From Phallusia mammillata (taxonomy: Eukaryota > Chordata > Ascidiacea > Phlebobranchia > Ascidiidae): DNA of 64,000 nt. The position numbers and the translations under genes were made by a program. Under the pieces are notes generated by a model. That model worked only from the letters and a program-made list of their open reading frames with translations, made no database searches and was not told the DNA's origin. The stretch covers positions 1 through 64,000 of the forward strand of contig QLIY01000373.1 of the NCBI GenBank assembly GCA_003260075.1, read 5' to 3'. Positions 1 to 12,600 of this stretch are shown one piece after another (position 1 is the stretch's first letter; every line of letters begins with the position of its first letter).

Positions 1-473
1 GCGGGTCGCATGCGGCCTGCAGAACGCAGGTTCCCCACCCCTGCTGTAGACAGTGCACACTATTTCCACCTATAGGTCTCATTAGCGCATATGGTGACAA
101 AACATTAGTCATAAGATAAAAAAGTGTTTAAACAGGCTTTTTATCTGTGTAAAAACTTTATGCCAATAAATTATAAGCTGCAGACAGTGCACATGGAACC
201 TTACAGTTTGAAACAGTGTGCACTGTTTGTAGCTTTATGTGTTTGTGTAAACTGCAAGTATCCCTTTTTATTGTGTACCAAGTATCTTAGTAATATGTTC
301 TCACAATCAAATACGAATTATAGTTGTAGTTCAGCATATTTGGTAAGAAACAAAGCAAAATCACTTTGTGTGATGCACATGTGCAGCCCTTGATCCAATT
401 TTGACATTTATAATTGGCCCTACAATAACAAAGGTTGCCCACCCCTGGTTTAAATTGTGATCTTACTTTAAAG
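1..473. other. Intronic sequence of the first gene with hAT-like MITE ends
   Basis: No exon is recognised before 474. Positions 1-45 and roughly 307-449 end in the motif CCCACCCCTG, the terminal inverted repeat of the CAGGGGTGGG element family found repeatedly in this window. The rest has no supported coding potential. Confidence 0.5.
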
Positions 474-3400
474 ATTTTCTGAGACCTGACAACAGCGAGT
501 TTATGAAGGACTTGGAGACTTTGTTAAGCTTATCATCAGGAATGGAAGGTTCGTGTTTTTTACATTCAAGTCATTTACCTGTTAAGATAACACTATTAAA
601 AAGTATCCCTTGTTCAAAACACTTTTTGGTAGCGATTTTGCTGTGCAGTTAACAGCTTTGGTTTGGTTTGAAACGTTTACTCTGTTTTCTTGATTCAGAG
701 AAAGATGAAAATATTCTTGAAAACAAAGAACCAACTGATACTTCATTCATTGAAATGAAAACACCATCACCGACATGCGAAAACCAACCTACAACCAGTT
801 TGGACCAATCAATATCACAAGACCATGCAACACCAGTTCTAGAACAAGCACTTCACCAAAATCCACCATCTGATATGGAAGTTTCTATGCCAACAACATC
901 ATTGAAACAACCAGAACCTAAAAATCAAGAAATTATTCCACAAACGTATGAACAAACACCTGATTTACCTATTACTAAAACCCAGTCTCCAGTGCAAAGT
1001 GTGGAAAATACATCAATTGCTGATGGGCCATCCCATGCAAATAATACATTTAAAAGATCGCTAACACATCAAGGTGTCAGTCAGCAAGAGACTGCTGCTG
1101 CTGTACAATCTCTACTTGACATCACAAATGATATGCACTCATCAAGTAATGTGGCATTAAACCTTGAAATAAGCAATGTATTAAATACAACACAACCCGC
1201 TGAGCACAGTGCGGTGCTGGAAAACCTAGCAAATGCTGGAAATCAAATTGTTTCGTCCCCACAGGAAAGTGGGAATGAACTCTCCAGTTTTACACAGCTT
1301 CCAGATAATCTTGACCCAGATAGGGAGAAGTTTATTGGTGGATTCTTTCATCTTGGGCAAGTTACTGATACTAAGACAAGAAACGAGGCATCTACAGATC
1401 CTGATAAAGATGTATTGGACAAAATTAAGCTGCAGGAATGTCGTGTAACCTTGTCTTCGAAAGAAATTGAAAGGTCTGGGTTTACTATAGAAGGAATGGA
1501 TGATAAAAACACAGATGATAATGTTGGATCGATTTTTGCCACACCTACTAAGCGCAATACGAATTCAAAGACAACTGACCAGCGCACTCCTGTAAAGGTT
1601 AACTCTGTGGAAATCTTGCAAGACAGTCCGGCTAAGCGCACGAGGAGCAAAATCGCTGCAGGAGGCGCCGCTGAGAAGCAAATCAGGATGCAGGAGAGCA
1701 GCGATTCCTCCTCCTCAAGGAGTAGGAGCAGAGAGAAGTTGTTGGGTAGCAGCAAAATGCCAAAGATCAGGATGAAGAGCGCACGGTCATGCAGTAGGGA
1801 GCGAATTGCGGCGGCTAAGGCTGCAAAAGAGGCCAAGGGCAAGTTGCTTTCAAGTAAAGCTGCCAATGCTGTTAAGTCGTCTCAGGATAAAAACAAAATC
1901 AACAAAGTTTCAACTGATTGTACTCACAAAACAAGCCGGGGTCGCTCGCCTACAAAGAAAAGCAAAACAGTTGAAAGCACTGAGCAGAATGTTGAAGTCT
2001 CCCCTACTTTGACAGTTCTGGATGCTGTAAAGTTGCAGAGCAAGTCAAGTACAGATCACAGTGAACCCCAGATAAGTGAAGACCAAGTGCAAAAATCACC
2101 TTTGAAAAATGTGACACCAAATATCCACAGCAGCCCACGAAAACTTACTTTGCGATATGGCTTAAGAGCTGTGGAATGTGAAGAAGAAGACATGGCAATG
2201 ACTTCAGCGCCCTCTAGTGTGATGCTATCCCATGAAAACAATCTTGGATCACAAAACCATAAATCTGACAATTCCAGTGAAACCAGTGAAATATTGAAAC
2301 CAGTAACCAGTAGAGAAACCAGCTCAGAAACAGAAACAACCAACCAGCCGAAATCACCAATACTGGTACCACACAGATCTCATATAGTCTCGCCTATGAA
2401 ACTGGACAACAGTTACAAGAAATCACTTGCTAAAATAACCAGCAGCACCACAATCGGAACGCCCACCATGCCGACACAACTTATGTCACCATCTGTTTCT
2501 GCAGCATCCACTGATGCCCCGGATCAAGGCAATGCGAGAAGCAGTCTTGAAAACAAGGATGTATCACTTCTGTCACCTTACATTGGCCGCACTGTGCAAT
2601 TAAATGAACATGGGCAGGAGACTGGCCTGCATGGCCTGCAGTCAGCTAAAAAGACTTATGAGGTGAAAAAAGCTGTTGCATCAACCCACAGTGAAGTGCT
2701 TGCAACAAACTTGGATATGGCTGACCCAATCATGTCGGTTGATAAACAAGCTGAAGATTTAAACTCTGATTTAAAAAGCCACAAAAACACGAGTCTTGAA
2801 ACAATGTCCAACACTTCTGTGAAACCAATATATACAAGTCCAACTACAACTAAAACTGCATCTCTGTCTAAAAACATAAATGATCCAATTCATGTAAAGA
2901 CCAGTTCAGCTGTATCAAGCATGCAAAGTACCTCCGATGGAGCTACAAAAGTGAAAAAGAGGCGTTCAATTTCGGTTAAGAAACATGGTGTTATCACATT
3001 AAGCAAGCAAGAAGAGAAACTCGGCTTCCAGAACATTCTAGATCGCTTGGTAAAGCAGGTAAAAGAAGGCGATTCTGGCCAAGTTTCATCTACATCACTT
3101 GCATTGTCTTCAACAGCAACTAGTGTAAATGAAGCCAGTACGCCCTTGGACAATGGCAAACCCACCGAAAGCGCAAAATCTAAAGAGAATGGGACAAAAA
3201 CACAAGAGGACAGCACCTTGGTTTCGAATCTTTGCCGCGAAGAAGTCACCGGAGACAGTCTCACACTACTGCTAAACGAAACCTCCCTCACTCAGGTAAT
3301 GTCAGCCGCTCGGGAGCTCAGTGACGTACCAAAACCCGCTGTGACGTCACACTCGTCAGTGACGTCATCGACCTCCAGCCCGGAGCAATCGAAAATGAAG

Positions 3401-6400
3401 TTCACAACGATATCACCGACTGCCGGGATTTTTTCGGTGTTCGGTGACGACGAAAACCCGACGTGCGTCACTTCCGCCAACGACAACAACCCGTCCTGCG
3501 TCACTTCCGCTAACACTCATGCAAGTGCAGGTTCACACGAGAAAACTAATTTAAGTCTGAAGAAGTGGCTCAACACTGAGTGCACTCAAAGTCAGCAGCA
3601 GAGTCCGTTGAGTGTTGCCTCAAGTTCCGGACTCAAGCACTGGTTCACTCCTGTAATCTCACAGCAGCCTTGCAGTGAGCAGGAAATTGTTGGAGCGAGG
3701 AGGAACCTCGATTTTGTGCCGATGCAGATCAAGACTTCTACACCAGTGTACGCTCCCGCACCTCAACACTATGAAGGGTCGAAGAAACCAAGATACAGGT
3801 GAGGGTGAGGGTTGTGGATTTGCAAGTTTTTATGGGCAACTGTTAGATGTATCATGTCCTCTTTTTCTAACTTCTGGTATTTGCTGGTCTACATTTTTAA
3901 AGAAGTGTTGGCAGATAAATATGTCATAAGTTACAAGTTATGCATTTTTTGTAAAACTTGTATTTTTCTGAATCATAAAGAAGAACGACACTGTTTAAAT
4001 TTTGGGAATTCATTTACTTTACCTACTTCTCATGTAAATAACCCATAAATTGTTTATTTTTTACAGAAAGCTTCTCCCCAAGAATTCCCCATTCCCTGGC
4101 ATATCTGGGTCCGGAATTGACGTCTTTGAAACCCGACATGACATCATCAAGTCAAACTTTCCCCAAGGTTCGTAACAGCCAAAAAAGGAATATCCATTAG
4201 GGATGGACCAAAACTTTGTAGCTTTGCAAGGTCCCTTACATCACCAGTGGTGTATTAAGCTGTAAAGGCCCCAGAAGTACGCGCATTTTACCACCATCTA
4301 AGGAATTTAAAAACCAGTCATTTTTGTTCTTGGATTCCCTTTTGAACACTAGTTTTGTATCTTAGCAAGGCATGAATATGCAAATTTAATGCTCGGGTCA
4401 GTTTGTGCAACTGCTCGGCCGAGCACTGAGCACCAAAAACAGCGATGCTCGGTACTGAGTACTCCCCCCCCCCCCCAAATGCGGCCCGTTGATAATGGTT
4501 GTGCGGCCCGCGGAGTCGCTGGAAATTTCTAATTTACTGGCAAACGAGTCCAATTATCATATATTTTTGAGCAGATTAATGCACCCGGTGGTATTTCTAT
4601 AGGACCTGGCAATAATGTCACTTGAAACAAATATATGAATATTTGGTATGCAACAAACTAAAATCAAGTTGTGTTATATAAAGGTGCGGCCCGCCATTTA
4701 TTCACGGTAATTGTAGTTGGCCCCACAGTGACAAAGGTTGCACACCCCTGCTCTAGATCATTAGAACATTTTGATCAGAACACTCACTGGAAATTTCAGC
4801 TGAATAATGTTTGTGATTTTGTCACCAGGTGCTGTTCGAAGATCACTAGAGGTTCGAAACAACACAGTTGATAACAGGTAGAATAACTTTGTTAAATACA
4901 TTTAGGCACAGAGGTTTTTCACTTTTTAAACTATGCTAATTTGCTGTTTAAGCTGAAAAATGCTGACTTTTGGTACATAGAACACTGTTTCATGTGGAAA
5001 TACTTTGTCTTTCTGTTCCACATCCTGTACTTTTTGTTTCAGAGTAACATTTGTTATGACTCCTGTTGCAGTCAAACCAGCATCATCAACATTTAAACCA
5101 GTTCCTATTTCTGTCCCGATTTCACCTTCATCTAATCTGGCAACACTATCACCCATTACTCAAGTCCAGGACGAAATTGAGTCTCAAAACAACGACTCAA
5201 CTGACAGAAAATTAAGGAGAAGGACAACTAAAGTCAACTACAATGAAACTGAGATTGCCAACAGCTGTTTTGCTCCTTTTCAACTTCAGAAAGTTTTAAA
5301 GGCCTCCGTTGCTTCAACTGTAAACGCTTCAGTTGAAAGATCTAATTCTCCTGATGTTTCTCCAAACACTGATTCTCATGAAACTGTAACTTTACATGAA
5401 AAACCACCCTTTCCTGAGTTGGAAGATGGAGAAATTAACAGTCCCTGTAATTTGCCTGAACCTGATCAAGTGGAAATGGACCAAATTCCAAATTGCGAAA
5501 CAGCTGAATCGAACCTGGAAGATTCTAAAAAGGTTGAAGTAAAGAGTGAGACTTTGAAGCCGCACAAAAAGAAAAAGAAAAACAAAAAGAAGAAAAAACA
5601 ATCGGAAGCGAAAAATGAAAAACGTGAATCAAGTAAAGAGAAAGAAAACATTGTGCTGAAATATTTGAATGAAGAGGAAGACAAGATATCGTCTCCGGAG
5701 GAATCACGGCTGATGATCATGGAGTCCTCCATCAGTGAAGATGAGGAAGTGAAAATCAAGAAGAAGAAGAACAAGATCAGGAAGGAAAAGCGTGAAAAGT
5801 CGAGAGCAAAGAAAAGAAAAGCTACAAGAGATGAAGGTAGTTAAGAAAACATGGATAATTAAAACTAAATTTCTCTTTTTATATTAGGAAGACATAGAAT
5901 ATTGATTGCCTAAGTAGAGAACACAATTGGCATCATTCACTTTAAAGGTTTTGATAACAGCTCATGCTATTATTTGTGGGAACGATAGAAGTCAATAATA
6001 TAACAATAATGGTTTCCTTTAAGTGGTGGGATTCAATCCCCCCCCCCAACTAAATTTCTCTTTTTATATTAGGAAGACATAGAATATTGATTGCCCAAGT
6101 AGAGAACACAATTGGCATCTTTCACTTTAAAGGTTTTGATAACTGCTCATGCTATTATTTGTGGGAACGATAAAAGTCAATAATATAACAATAATGGTTT
6201 CCTTTAAGTGGTGGGATTCAAATTTTTTGTCAGTTGGTTCAATCACAAAAAGTCCATTGACAGTAACCAGTAATGCTAACTGGTTCACTGATCTCATAAA
6301 ATTTCGTAAACCCCCCCCCCATCCCACCACTGGTTGCATACATTACACACAAAAAGCAATTTCACTAGCAATAAGCTGTCATTTAGTTGCTTCCTTTGAT

Positions 6401-7308
6401 GAAAAACTCTGGATTTTTTAATGACAAGTACCACTTTGCATGTTTTTTCAGATGAAGACGACAAAAAACGTGATTCAAAGAGACAGAAAAAGTTAATGAA
6501 GAGTTTAAAGAATCTCAACATTGATGAGTTGGCGGCCATTTTGAACCAAGTACATGGGGAGAAATCTCCACTGAAGGCTGGATCCTCTGATAGAAAGTCT
6601 TCCATACCCAGCAAAACTGATAGCCAGGAAGAATCAACAAAAGAAACAGACAGCATCAAGCAGGAGTTTACAGCAAGATCGCCTGCTGTTACTTTAAAGA
6701 CTCATTCAGATAATGTAAAGGAAGACATCACAGTAACTTCACAACCAGAGAAAACGGTTGCCAACCTTGTTAATCGGACCTCTAGTTTACCAAGTGGCTC
6801 TCACAATGTCACTCATACAACTGTATTATCCCAATCTGCATTAACGTATGTTCAACCCAACGTCACAACTACGTCATCAAAATCAAATGACGTAGCTTCG
6901 GGTCGTTTACGCCGAGAACAATCGCTCAATAATAGAAGTAGTAACCCTTCAGAAAAACTGCAGAATCCTGCAAAACCCACATCGAAGTCTTCAATTTTAA
7001 ACCCATCACCCCACAAACCACACGATTCTTCTGTGTTCAAAGCCCCGGTCAACCTACACGACTCCATGCTCAGCCCGTGTAGCAACGAGGTATCCATGGC
7101 AACAGACGAGGGTAGCAACTCGCGACGGGCGAAATCGAGCCGCGGTCAGCGCCGTCAAAAGCGCCGCATAAGCCTCACCCACATTCCTATCTCCCCCTCA
7201 AAACTGGGGGCTTCCCCTCTGCACCTGCGCACCCCATCTCCGGTGGTCACGTGCCGGGACAGCCCCAACACCGTTAACTTGGTGGCGGAATCACTGATCG
7301 AGTTGTCG

Positions 7309-7394
<86 letters not shown>

Positions 7395-8642
7395 CGGTGT
7401 GGTGGCGCCCGAGAGCAAGGAGGTGAATCCCAACAACGTCGATGAGAAGAATCCTAAAAACGTTGGGAAAGTAAGTTCGGTAAAATGCGGTTGATTTTGT
7501 CGTTTATTTAAGTCTTGGTGTCACACTTGGGTTATTATGACATCACACATAGTTTACGACATCATATTTAGCGCTCGCTAGGTTTTTGCATTTGAAACTA
7601 AAAAGTTGAGTTTATTCGCTTGGTGAAAGAACACATTGCGACACAATTGCACTGAAACAATCACCAAGCCGGAAATAGCTGCGCAACGTTAACATTTTAT
7701 TCAGCGCAAAACAGTGTAAACGATATTGGCTAAACGCGCTGCAGCTACACCGTGTTATGGAGCGGGTTATAAATACTATCTCTACGGAAGATCTTTACCT
7801 GACAAAGTTGTATTACAGGAAAACATGAAAACATCAATCGTTATGAAACAGAAACCAGACAAAGATTCCTCATTAACCGAAGTAAAATCGTCGAAAAAGA
7901 AATCCAAGGTAGGTTGAAAACTCTTTAAGGTTTCTTTTCATAAGCAAAGTGCTTTGTTTTGTACGACTTGTTCTTTGTCAAAACACTTAATTGTAACCAC
8001 CCCCCCCCCCTCAGGTTTTTTTTAAGGTTTGGTTTGGGTGACCGCTAAGTAGTTTTACGAGACCGTAAGTGTTTCATTTAAATAACAAAAAAATAGAAAC
8101 TGTAGTTGCGGTCCCCCAAAACACCTTAAAAAACACTGACCATGCTTATAGCCATTCCTAGATCCAAGTTATCATTGTATTTTTATTCGGCTTTATTTAG
8201 AACTGGGATTGATTTTTTAGCATATGGATGTGGTTGGTGGCCCCCCCCCCAAAAACACTGACCATGCTTATAGCCATTCCTAGATCCAAGTTATCATTCT
8301 ATTTTTATTCGGCTTTTATTTAGAACTGGGATTGATTTTTTAGCATATGGATGTGGTTGGTGACCGGTTGATTTGGTATAATGCATTCAATAAGCCTGGC
8401 GTGCAATGATTTCTAACGGGAATTAATGAGTATGTTCGCTCATGTTAACCCCAAAACTCTTACAGATTAAAGATTGCCTTATGATCTTATGAGTTGCGTT
8501 TTTGCATACCCAAACTCCAGTTTTTGTCTTACTGTTTCAGAAATAATAACTTTCGCTATTTTTACAGCATAAAAAGAGAAAAACCATGTCATTGGATAAC
8601 CTTGACATCGGCAAATTTCTTTCCAAGATCAAATACGAATAA
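474..8642 (+). CDS. Large disordered nuclear protein with PP1-docking RVTF motif (3' part of gene; RIF1-like candidate)
   Basis: Eight exons read in one continuous frame: 474-548, 699-3798, 4067-4167, 4829-4877, 5043-5836, 6452-7470, 7819-7908 and 8568-8642 (stop TAA). Together they give about 1,770 residues, and the N-terminus is beyond the window. The 3.1 kb exon is Ser/Thr/Lys-rich, with many SP/TP sites, an SR-like stretch and basic TPVK/SPAK patches, typical of a chromatin protein. The junction of exons 4 and 5 creates R-V-T-F, a consensus PP1-binding motif. Exon 5 ends in long Lys-rich runs resembling nuclear localisation signals, and the last exon ends in a basic segment followed by DIGKFLSKIKYE. 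A giant disordered exon followed by small exons with an RVxF motif recalls RIF1; Ki-67, Repo-Man and ELYS also carry RVxF motifs. No folded domain is visible, so the family name is only inferred. Exon 6 contains an 82-C run that would encode about 27 prolines and may be a sequence artefact. Confidence 0.62.
4480..4750 (+). mobile_element. hAT-like MITE, CAGGGGTGGG family, left end cut at a poly-C run
   Basis: The body holds GCGGCCCG motifs and the stretches CAAACGAGTCCAATTAT and GATTAATGC, shared with copies at 39851 and 45931. The right end CACACCCCTG matches the family TIR. The left end is replaced by the C-run at about 4466-4477. It lies in an intron of the first gene. Confidence 0.6.
4875..5053 (+). 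other. RVTF PP1-docking motif split by an intron
   Basis: Exon 4 ends ...GATAACAG and exon 5 begins AGTAACATTT. Joining them gives AAC-AGA-GTA-ACA-TTT, N-R-V-T-F. RVxF with basic context upstream is the known docking motif for protein phosphatase 1; that PP1 binds here is an inference. Confidence 0.55.
5856..6225 (+). repeat. Direct duplication with poly-C junction inside an intron
   Basis: Positions 5856-6029 reappear at about 6049-6215 with a few substitutions, separated by a run of about 10 C. The second copy continues into the downstream intron. The divergence suggests two alleles joined end to end. Confidence 0.75.
6207..6333 (+). mobile_element. Short hAT-like MITE, AGTGGTGGGATTC family
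   Basis: The left end AGTGGTGGGATTCAAAT and right end ATCCCACCACTG are inverted repeats. The interior is related to the better preserved copy at 13181-13360. A C-run at about 6311 interrupts the right part. Confidence 0.6.
7309..7392 (+). repeat. 82-base poly-C tract inside a coding exon
   Basis: About 82 consecutive C residues lie inside exon 6 of the first gene and keep the frame open as polyproline. Flanks SLIELST and GGVVAPESKE look like ordinary coding sequence. Given the other C-runs in the window, the length may be an artefact; a shorter natural Pro run is likely. Confidence 0.7.
7603..7762 (-). mobile_element. Short interspersed repeat, family containing GCGCAGCTATTTCCGGC
   Basis: Reverse-orientation copy of the 160-180 bp repeat seen at 19494, 23472 and 26504. 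Shared pieces read ACGGTGTAGCTGCAG at one end and CCAAGCGAAATAAAC at the other. It lies in the intron before exon 7 of the first gene. Confidence 0.6.
8012..8138 (+). mobile_element. MITE with long imperfect TIRs (CAGGGTTTTTTTAAGGT family)
   Basis: It begins CAGGTTTTTTTTAAGG and ends CACCTTAAAAAACACTG, an imperfect inverted repeat. A second copy in the opposite orientation is at 20385-20557. No coding capacity. Confidence 0.6.
8115..8360 (+). repeat. Direct duplication with poly-C junction
   Basis: About 8120-8240 recurs at 8251-8365 after a C-run, with small indels. It lies in the last intron of the first gene. Confidence 0.7.
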
Positions 8643-9685
8643 ACTGGAATTTCAATCACATCACACTCCTTAACAAATCAGCCTTACTTGACCACGTGGT
8701 CATTTGCGACTTGCTGATCGACACCTACCTCTTGTTGTGTTTATATTTTCGCTGCTTCTGAACGTAATGTCGGTATTTCTTTTCCCGTGATGCTTTTGGT
8801 CGTTCTATGTGTATTTCGTATTCTCAATGTCGTTTCATGATTTTACTTTTATCCTGTTTTTCTTGCTGCTCATGAATTTTCGTATTCCTCATGAGCTGCA
8901 CTTCACTTCGCCAACACATTTAAACAAAACTTTTGTGTATTTTATTTTATTTAGAGGCCACCTTCAGACGCTGGCAAATAATGGAACTGGATATTTTAAC
9001 TTCTAAAAGGTTGGTATTACAATCTGTAAAAATCAGATAATGCAGAAATTCTCAATTGAACCCACACTTTTCGGCTCAAGAATGTACTTGGTATCCCCCC
9101 CCCCCATCACACTCCTTAACAAATCAGCCTTACTTGACCACGTGGTCATTTGTGACTTGCTGATCAACACCTACCTCTTGTTGTGTTTATATTTTCGCTG
9201 CTTCACCCCCCCCCCTAAAAATCAGATAATGCAGAAATTCTCAATTGAACCCACACTTTTCGGTATCATAGATAGTATTAACCGAACCTATTGCACTTTG
9301 CTGTTGACAGTCTGAACGTTGATGTCAACGAAAACCGCTCTTGAAAAAGCTTTTTTATCATTACCCCCCCCCCCTTGGTATCATAGATAGTATTAACCGA
9401 ACCTATTGCATTTCGCTGTTGAAAGTCCGATCGTTGATGTCAACGAAAACGGCTCTTGAAAAAGCTTTTTTATCATTGAAAATATTCTTATTGACCCACT
9501 GCAATGTACGAAACGTCGAAATGCTCTGGCCTGAGAGCTGAGACACCATATGAGGCTCTCCAATAACTGTTACCTGTTTATTTAAGGGCTTGATAAACCC
9601 CTAATTTAGTATTGGCCAAACAGTTTGCATCACGTTTTATGGGGACCATTAAATGTATTGTAAGCAACCACACTCTCATGTTGCA
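8643..9685. other. Convergent intergenic region made of nested poly-C duplications
   Basis: The interval separates two convergent stop codons (8642 and 9686). It holds three overlapping X-polyC-X' duplications: 8659-8758 with 9105-9206, 9034-9084 with 9217-9262, and 9262-9360 with 9375-9475. After removal of second copies the natural spacer would be much shorter. No further gene is seen. Confidence 0.6.
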
Positions 9686-12600
9686 CTAATCACTTAACGC
9701 CGATTTACTGGTCAACTTTGTACTCGGTTTTGACTTGACGCTGATCGAAATGGGTTTGCTTGGCGGAACGAACGGTTTCAATTCCGGTTCTTTAGTGTCT
9801 GAAATATCCGGTTTTACTTCAACCTTCACCTCTTTAGCAACCGGTTCGGCTTTTTTAGAGTCTAAGCCAGCTTTCTTCGTATGCTTGGCAGTGATTTCGT
9901 CCATTAGTCGCCCCCCCCCCCTTTAGTGTCTGAAATATCCGGTTTTACTTCAACCTTCACCTCTTTAGCGACAGGTTTACATTGTTTGGAGTCCAACCCA
10001 GCTTCCTTTGTATGCTTGGCAGTGATTTCGTCCATTAAACGTTGAATTCTAATTTCATCAGGGTTAGGCAAGGTGCTGCTAGTTGACGATTGTGGTTGTG
10101 CAAAGGATTGCTTGTCGTGAGGTTCATGGTCGGGTTTCCCCCCCCCCGCAAGGTGCTGCTAGTTGACGATTGTGGTTGTGCAAAGGATTGCTTGTGAGGT
10201 TCATGGTCGGGTTCTGGGTATTTCGAAGTGTCTGTGGCGTCACTTAGTGGTCGCTTTCTTGCATTCCGTTCGTTAAAGTAGGATGAGGGAGGCGCGAACT
10301 CATCCAGTCTCTCCTCTCTGGGATCTTTCCAACTTTTCGGGACCTTCGGAGGCGCAGCAGGAATCCATATAGTTTCTAAATTGTAATTAGAAGACTTGTT
10401 AATATCTTACGTAAAAATGGTAAGCGTACATCAAGGGCACCGGGTGCCATTACACCATAGGTTTGTTTGCGTTTGAATTCTGCAATCAAATCCTGTTAAA
10501 CATTCACCAAGGGGGTGAAAAACTGTGCTTTTTCGTTGGGTTGTTTGAGAAAAAGGCGACTACCCTAAACAACCACCTTTTAGCTCATTTGTTTTCATAA
10601 ACAATGAATATTTGGTGGAAAAAAATCAAATTTCTACCCCTTGGTAAATGTTCAACAGGGTTTTGTCTTCTAAAATCCTTTATTGGTTCACTAACAATTC
10701 ATATTTAAAAAATGCCCCCCCCCCACTTGTTAATATCTTACGTAAAAATGGTAAGCGTACATCAAGGGCACCAGGTGCCATTACACCATAGGTTTGTTTG
10801 CGTTTGAATTCTGCAGTCAAAATCCTGTTAAACATTCACTAAGGGGGTGAACAACTGTTTTTTTCTTTGGGTTGTTTGAGAAAAAAGGCTACTGGGGACC
10901 ACCTTTTAGCTCAATTGTTTTCATAAACAACTAGAAGGGTGGCTTAGCACATATTGCCCTTGCATATACACTATAACCTATTTTAAAACATTAATATATT
11001 TCCTATGTTTATTTTGTATTGGGTCCCGTCACTTCCGCCAACGACAACAACCCGACCTGCGTCACTTCCGCTAACACTCATGCAAGTGCAGGTTCACACG
11101 AGAAAACTAATTTAAGTCTGAAGAAGTGGCTCAACACTGAGTGCACTCAAAGTCAGCAGCAGAGTCCGTTGAGTGTTGCCTCAAGTTCCGGACTCAAGCA
11201 CTGGTTCACTCCTGTAATCTCACAGCAGCCTTGCAGTGAACAGGAAATTGTTGGAGCGAGGAGGAACCTCGATTTTGTGCCGATGCAGATCAAGACTTCT
11301 ACACCAGTGTACGCTCCCGCACCTCAACACTATGAAGGGTCGAAGAAACCAAGATACAGGTGAGGGTGAGGGTTGTGGATTTGCAAGTTTTTATGGGCAA
11401 CTGTTAGATGTATCATGTCCTCTTTTTCTAACTTCTGGTATTTGCTGGTCTACATTTTAAAGAAGTGTTGGCAGATAAATATGTCATAAGTTACAAGTTA
11501 TGCATTTTTTGTAAAACTTGTATTTTTCTGAATTATAAAGAAGAACGACACTNATTGATGATGCTCAAACAAAATTACCATGCCACTGTGTCCCTTGACA
11601 CAACAAACACATGAGTTGAGTTTTTCTCGCTGGGAGAAACAAATCGTAGCATCATAATTGAGCTAACATATGGACCAGGCTCAGAAAAATCTGCAACATT
11701 GAGGCAATTTAAAGTGAGTCAGAGTAGAGAGCACAGTTGGTAGAAAGATGGTAAACATGCTACAGCTACACATAATGAAGTTGCTGAACAAATAAATTGA
11801 GTTGAGCTGGGCAAAGTTGAAATGTTATCAATTTGAAAAGCAAAGTTGTTGTAAGGTAATGGAAATTTACCCTAGTGAACAACACATAGTAATATGGTTA
11901 ATATAGTAAATACAGTACCACCGAGCCAGAAATAGCTGTGCAATGTTAAAATGTTATAAATTTAAAGAGGTAAAAACTTGTTGTAAGGGAAAATTACCTT
12001 TTCCTTTTGTTTCTTGGCAAGGTTAGCTTGCTTCTGTTTCACTGTATCTTCTCTGGCTTTGTTCAGTCGCTGAAGTTGTTCTTTTCTCTTTTCCGCTTCT
12101 TGTGAGAAGGCATAGTAGCCGACACCCAGTTCACGCTTCTCTGCAAACAACATAGAAAGTCAGAATCACTTCAATACAGAAAGAAATCACTTTAATACGA
12201 ATTGGGGAATAGAATTGGTTTATTCTATGCATGAATCGAAATACTATTTTAGGAGTGATTTTGGTTTGGGATTTAAGACACATCCGTTGCACAGAAGTGT
12301 ATTTTTTAATGATTTGTGTTTTCATGAAGTATCTTATCAGTGCGTACATGAATAATTTTTACAAAAAGAAAAGAAGTTGTATCTGATAAGGCATATTAAG
12401 TGCAGTACAAGTTCAGTATAGACAGATAAACTACATGTTTACATTGGCAGTGTAAGTTCAGGAATAATAAATAATACTCACATTCTCACAAACTTGCCCT
12501 CAAAGCGGAAAAGTGTAGTACAGTGCAATTAACATATAATGCTAAGATTAGCTCAACTAACCTCCAAATCTAACATTTTCAAAATGCACCGGTCCCGCCT

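Noticed and set aside
7155..7436. Glycine-rich ORF on the minus strand
   Set aside because: It is the reverse shadow of the poly-C tract in a coding exon of the first gene.
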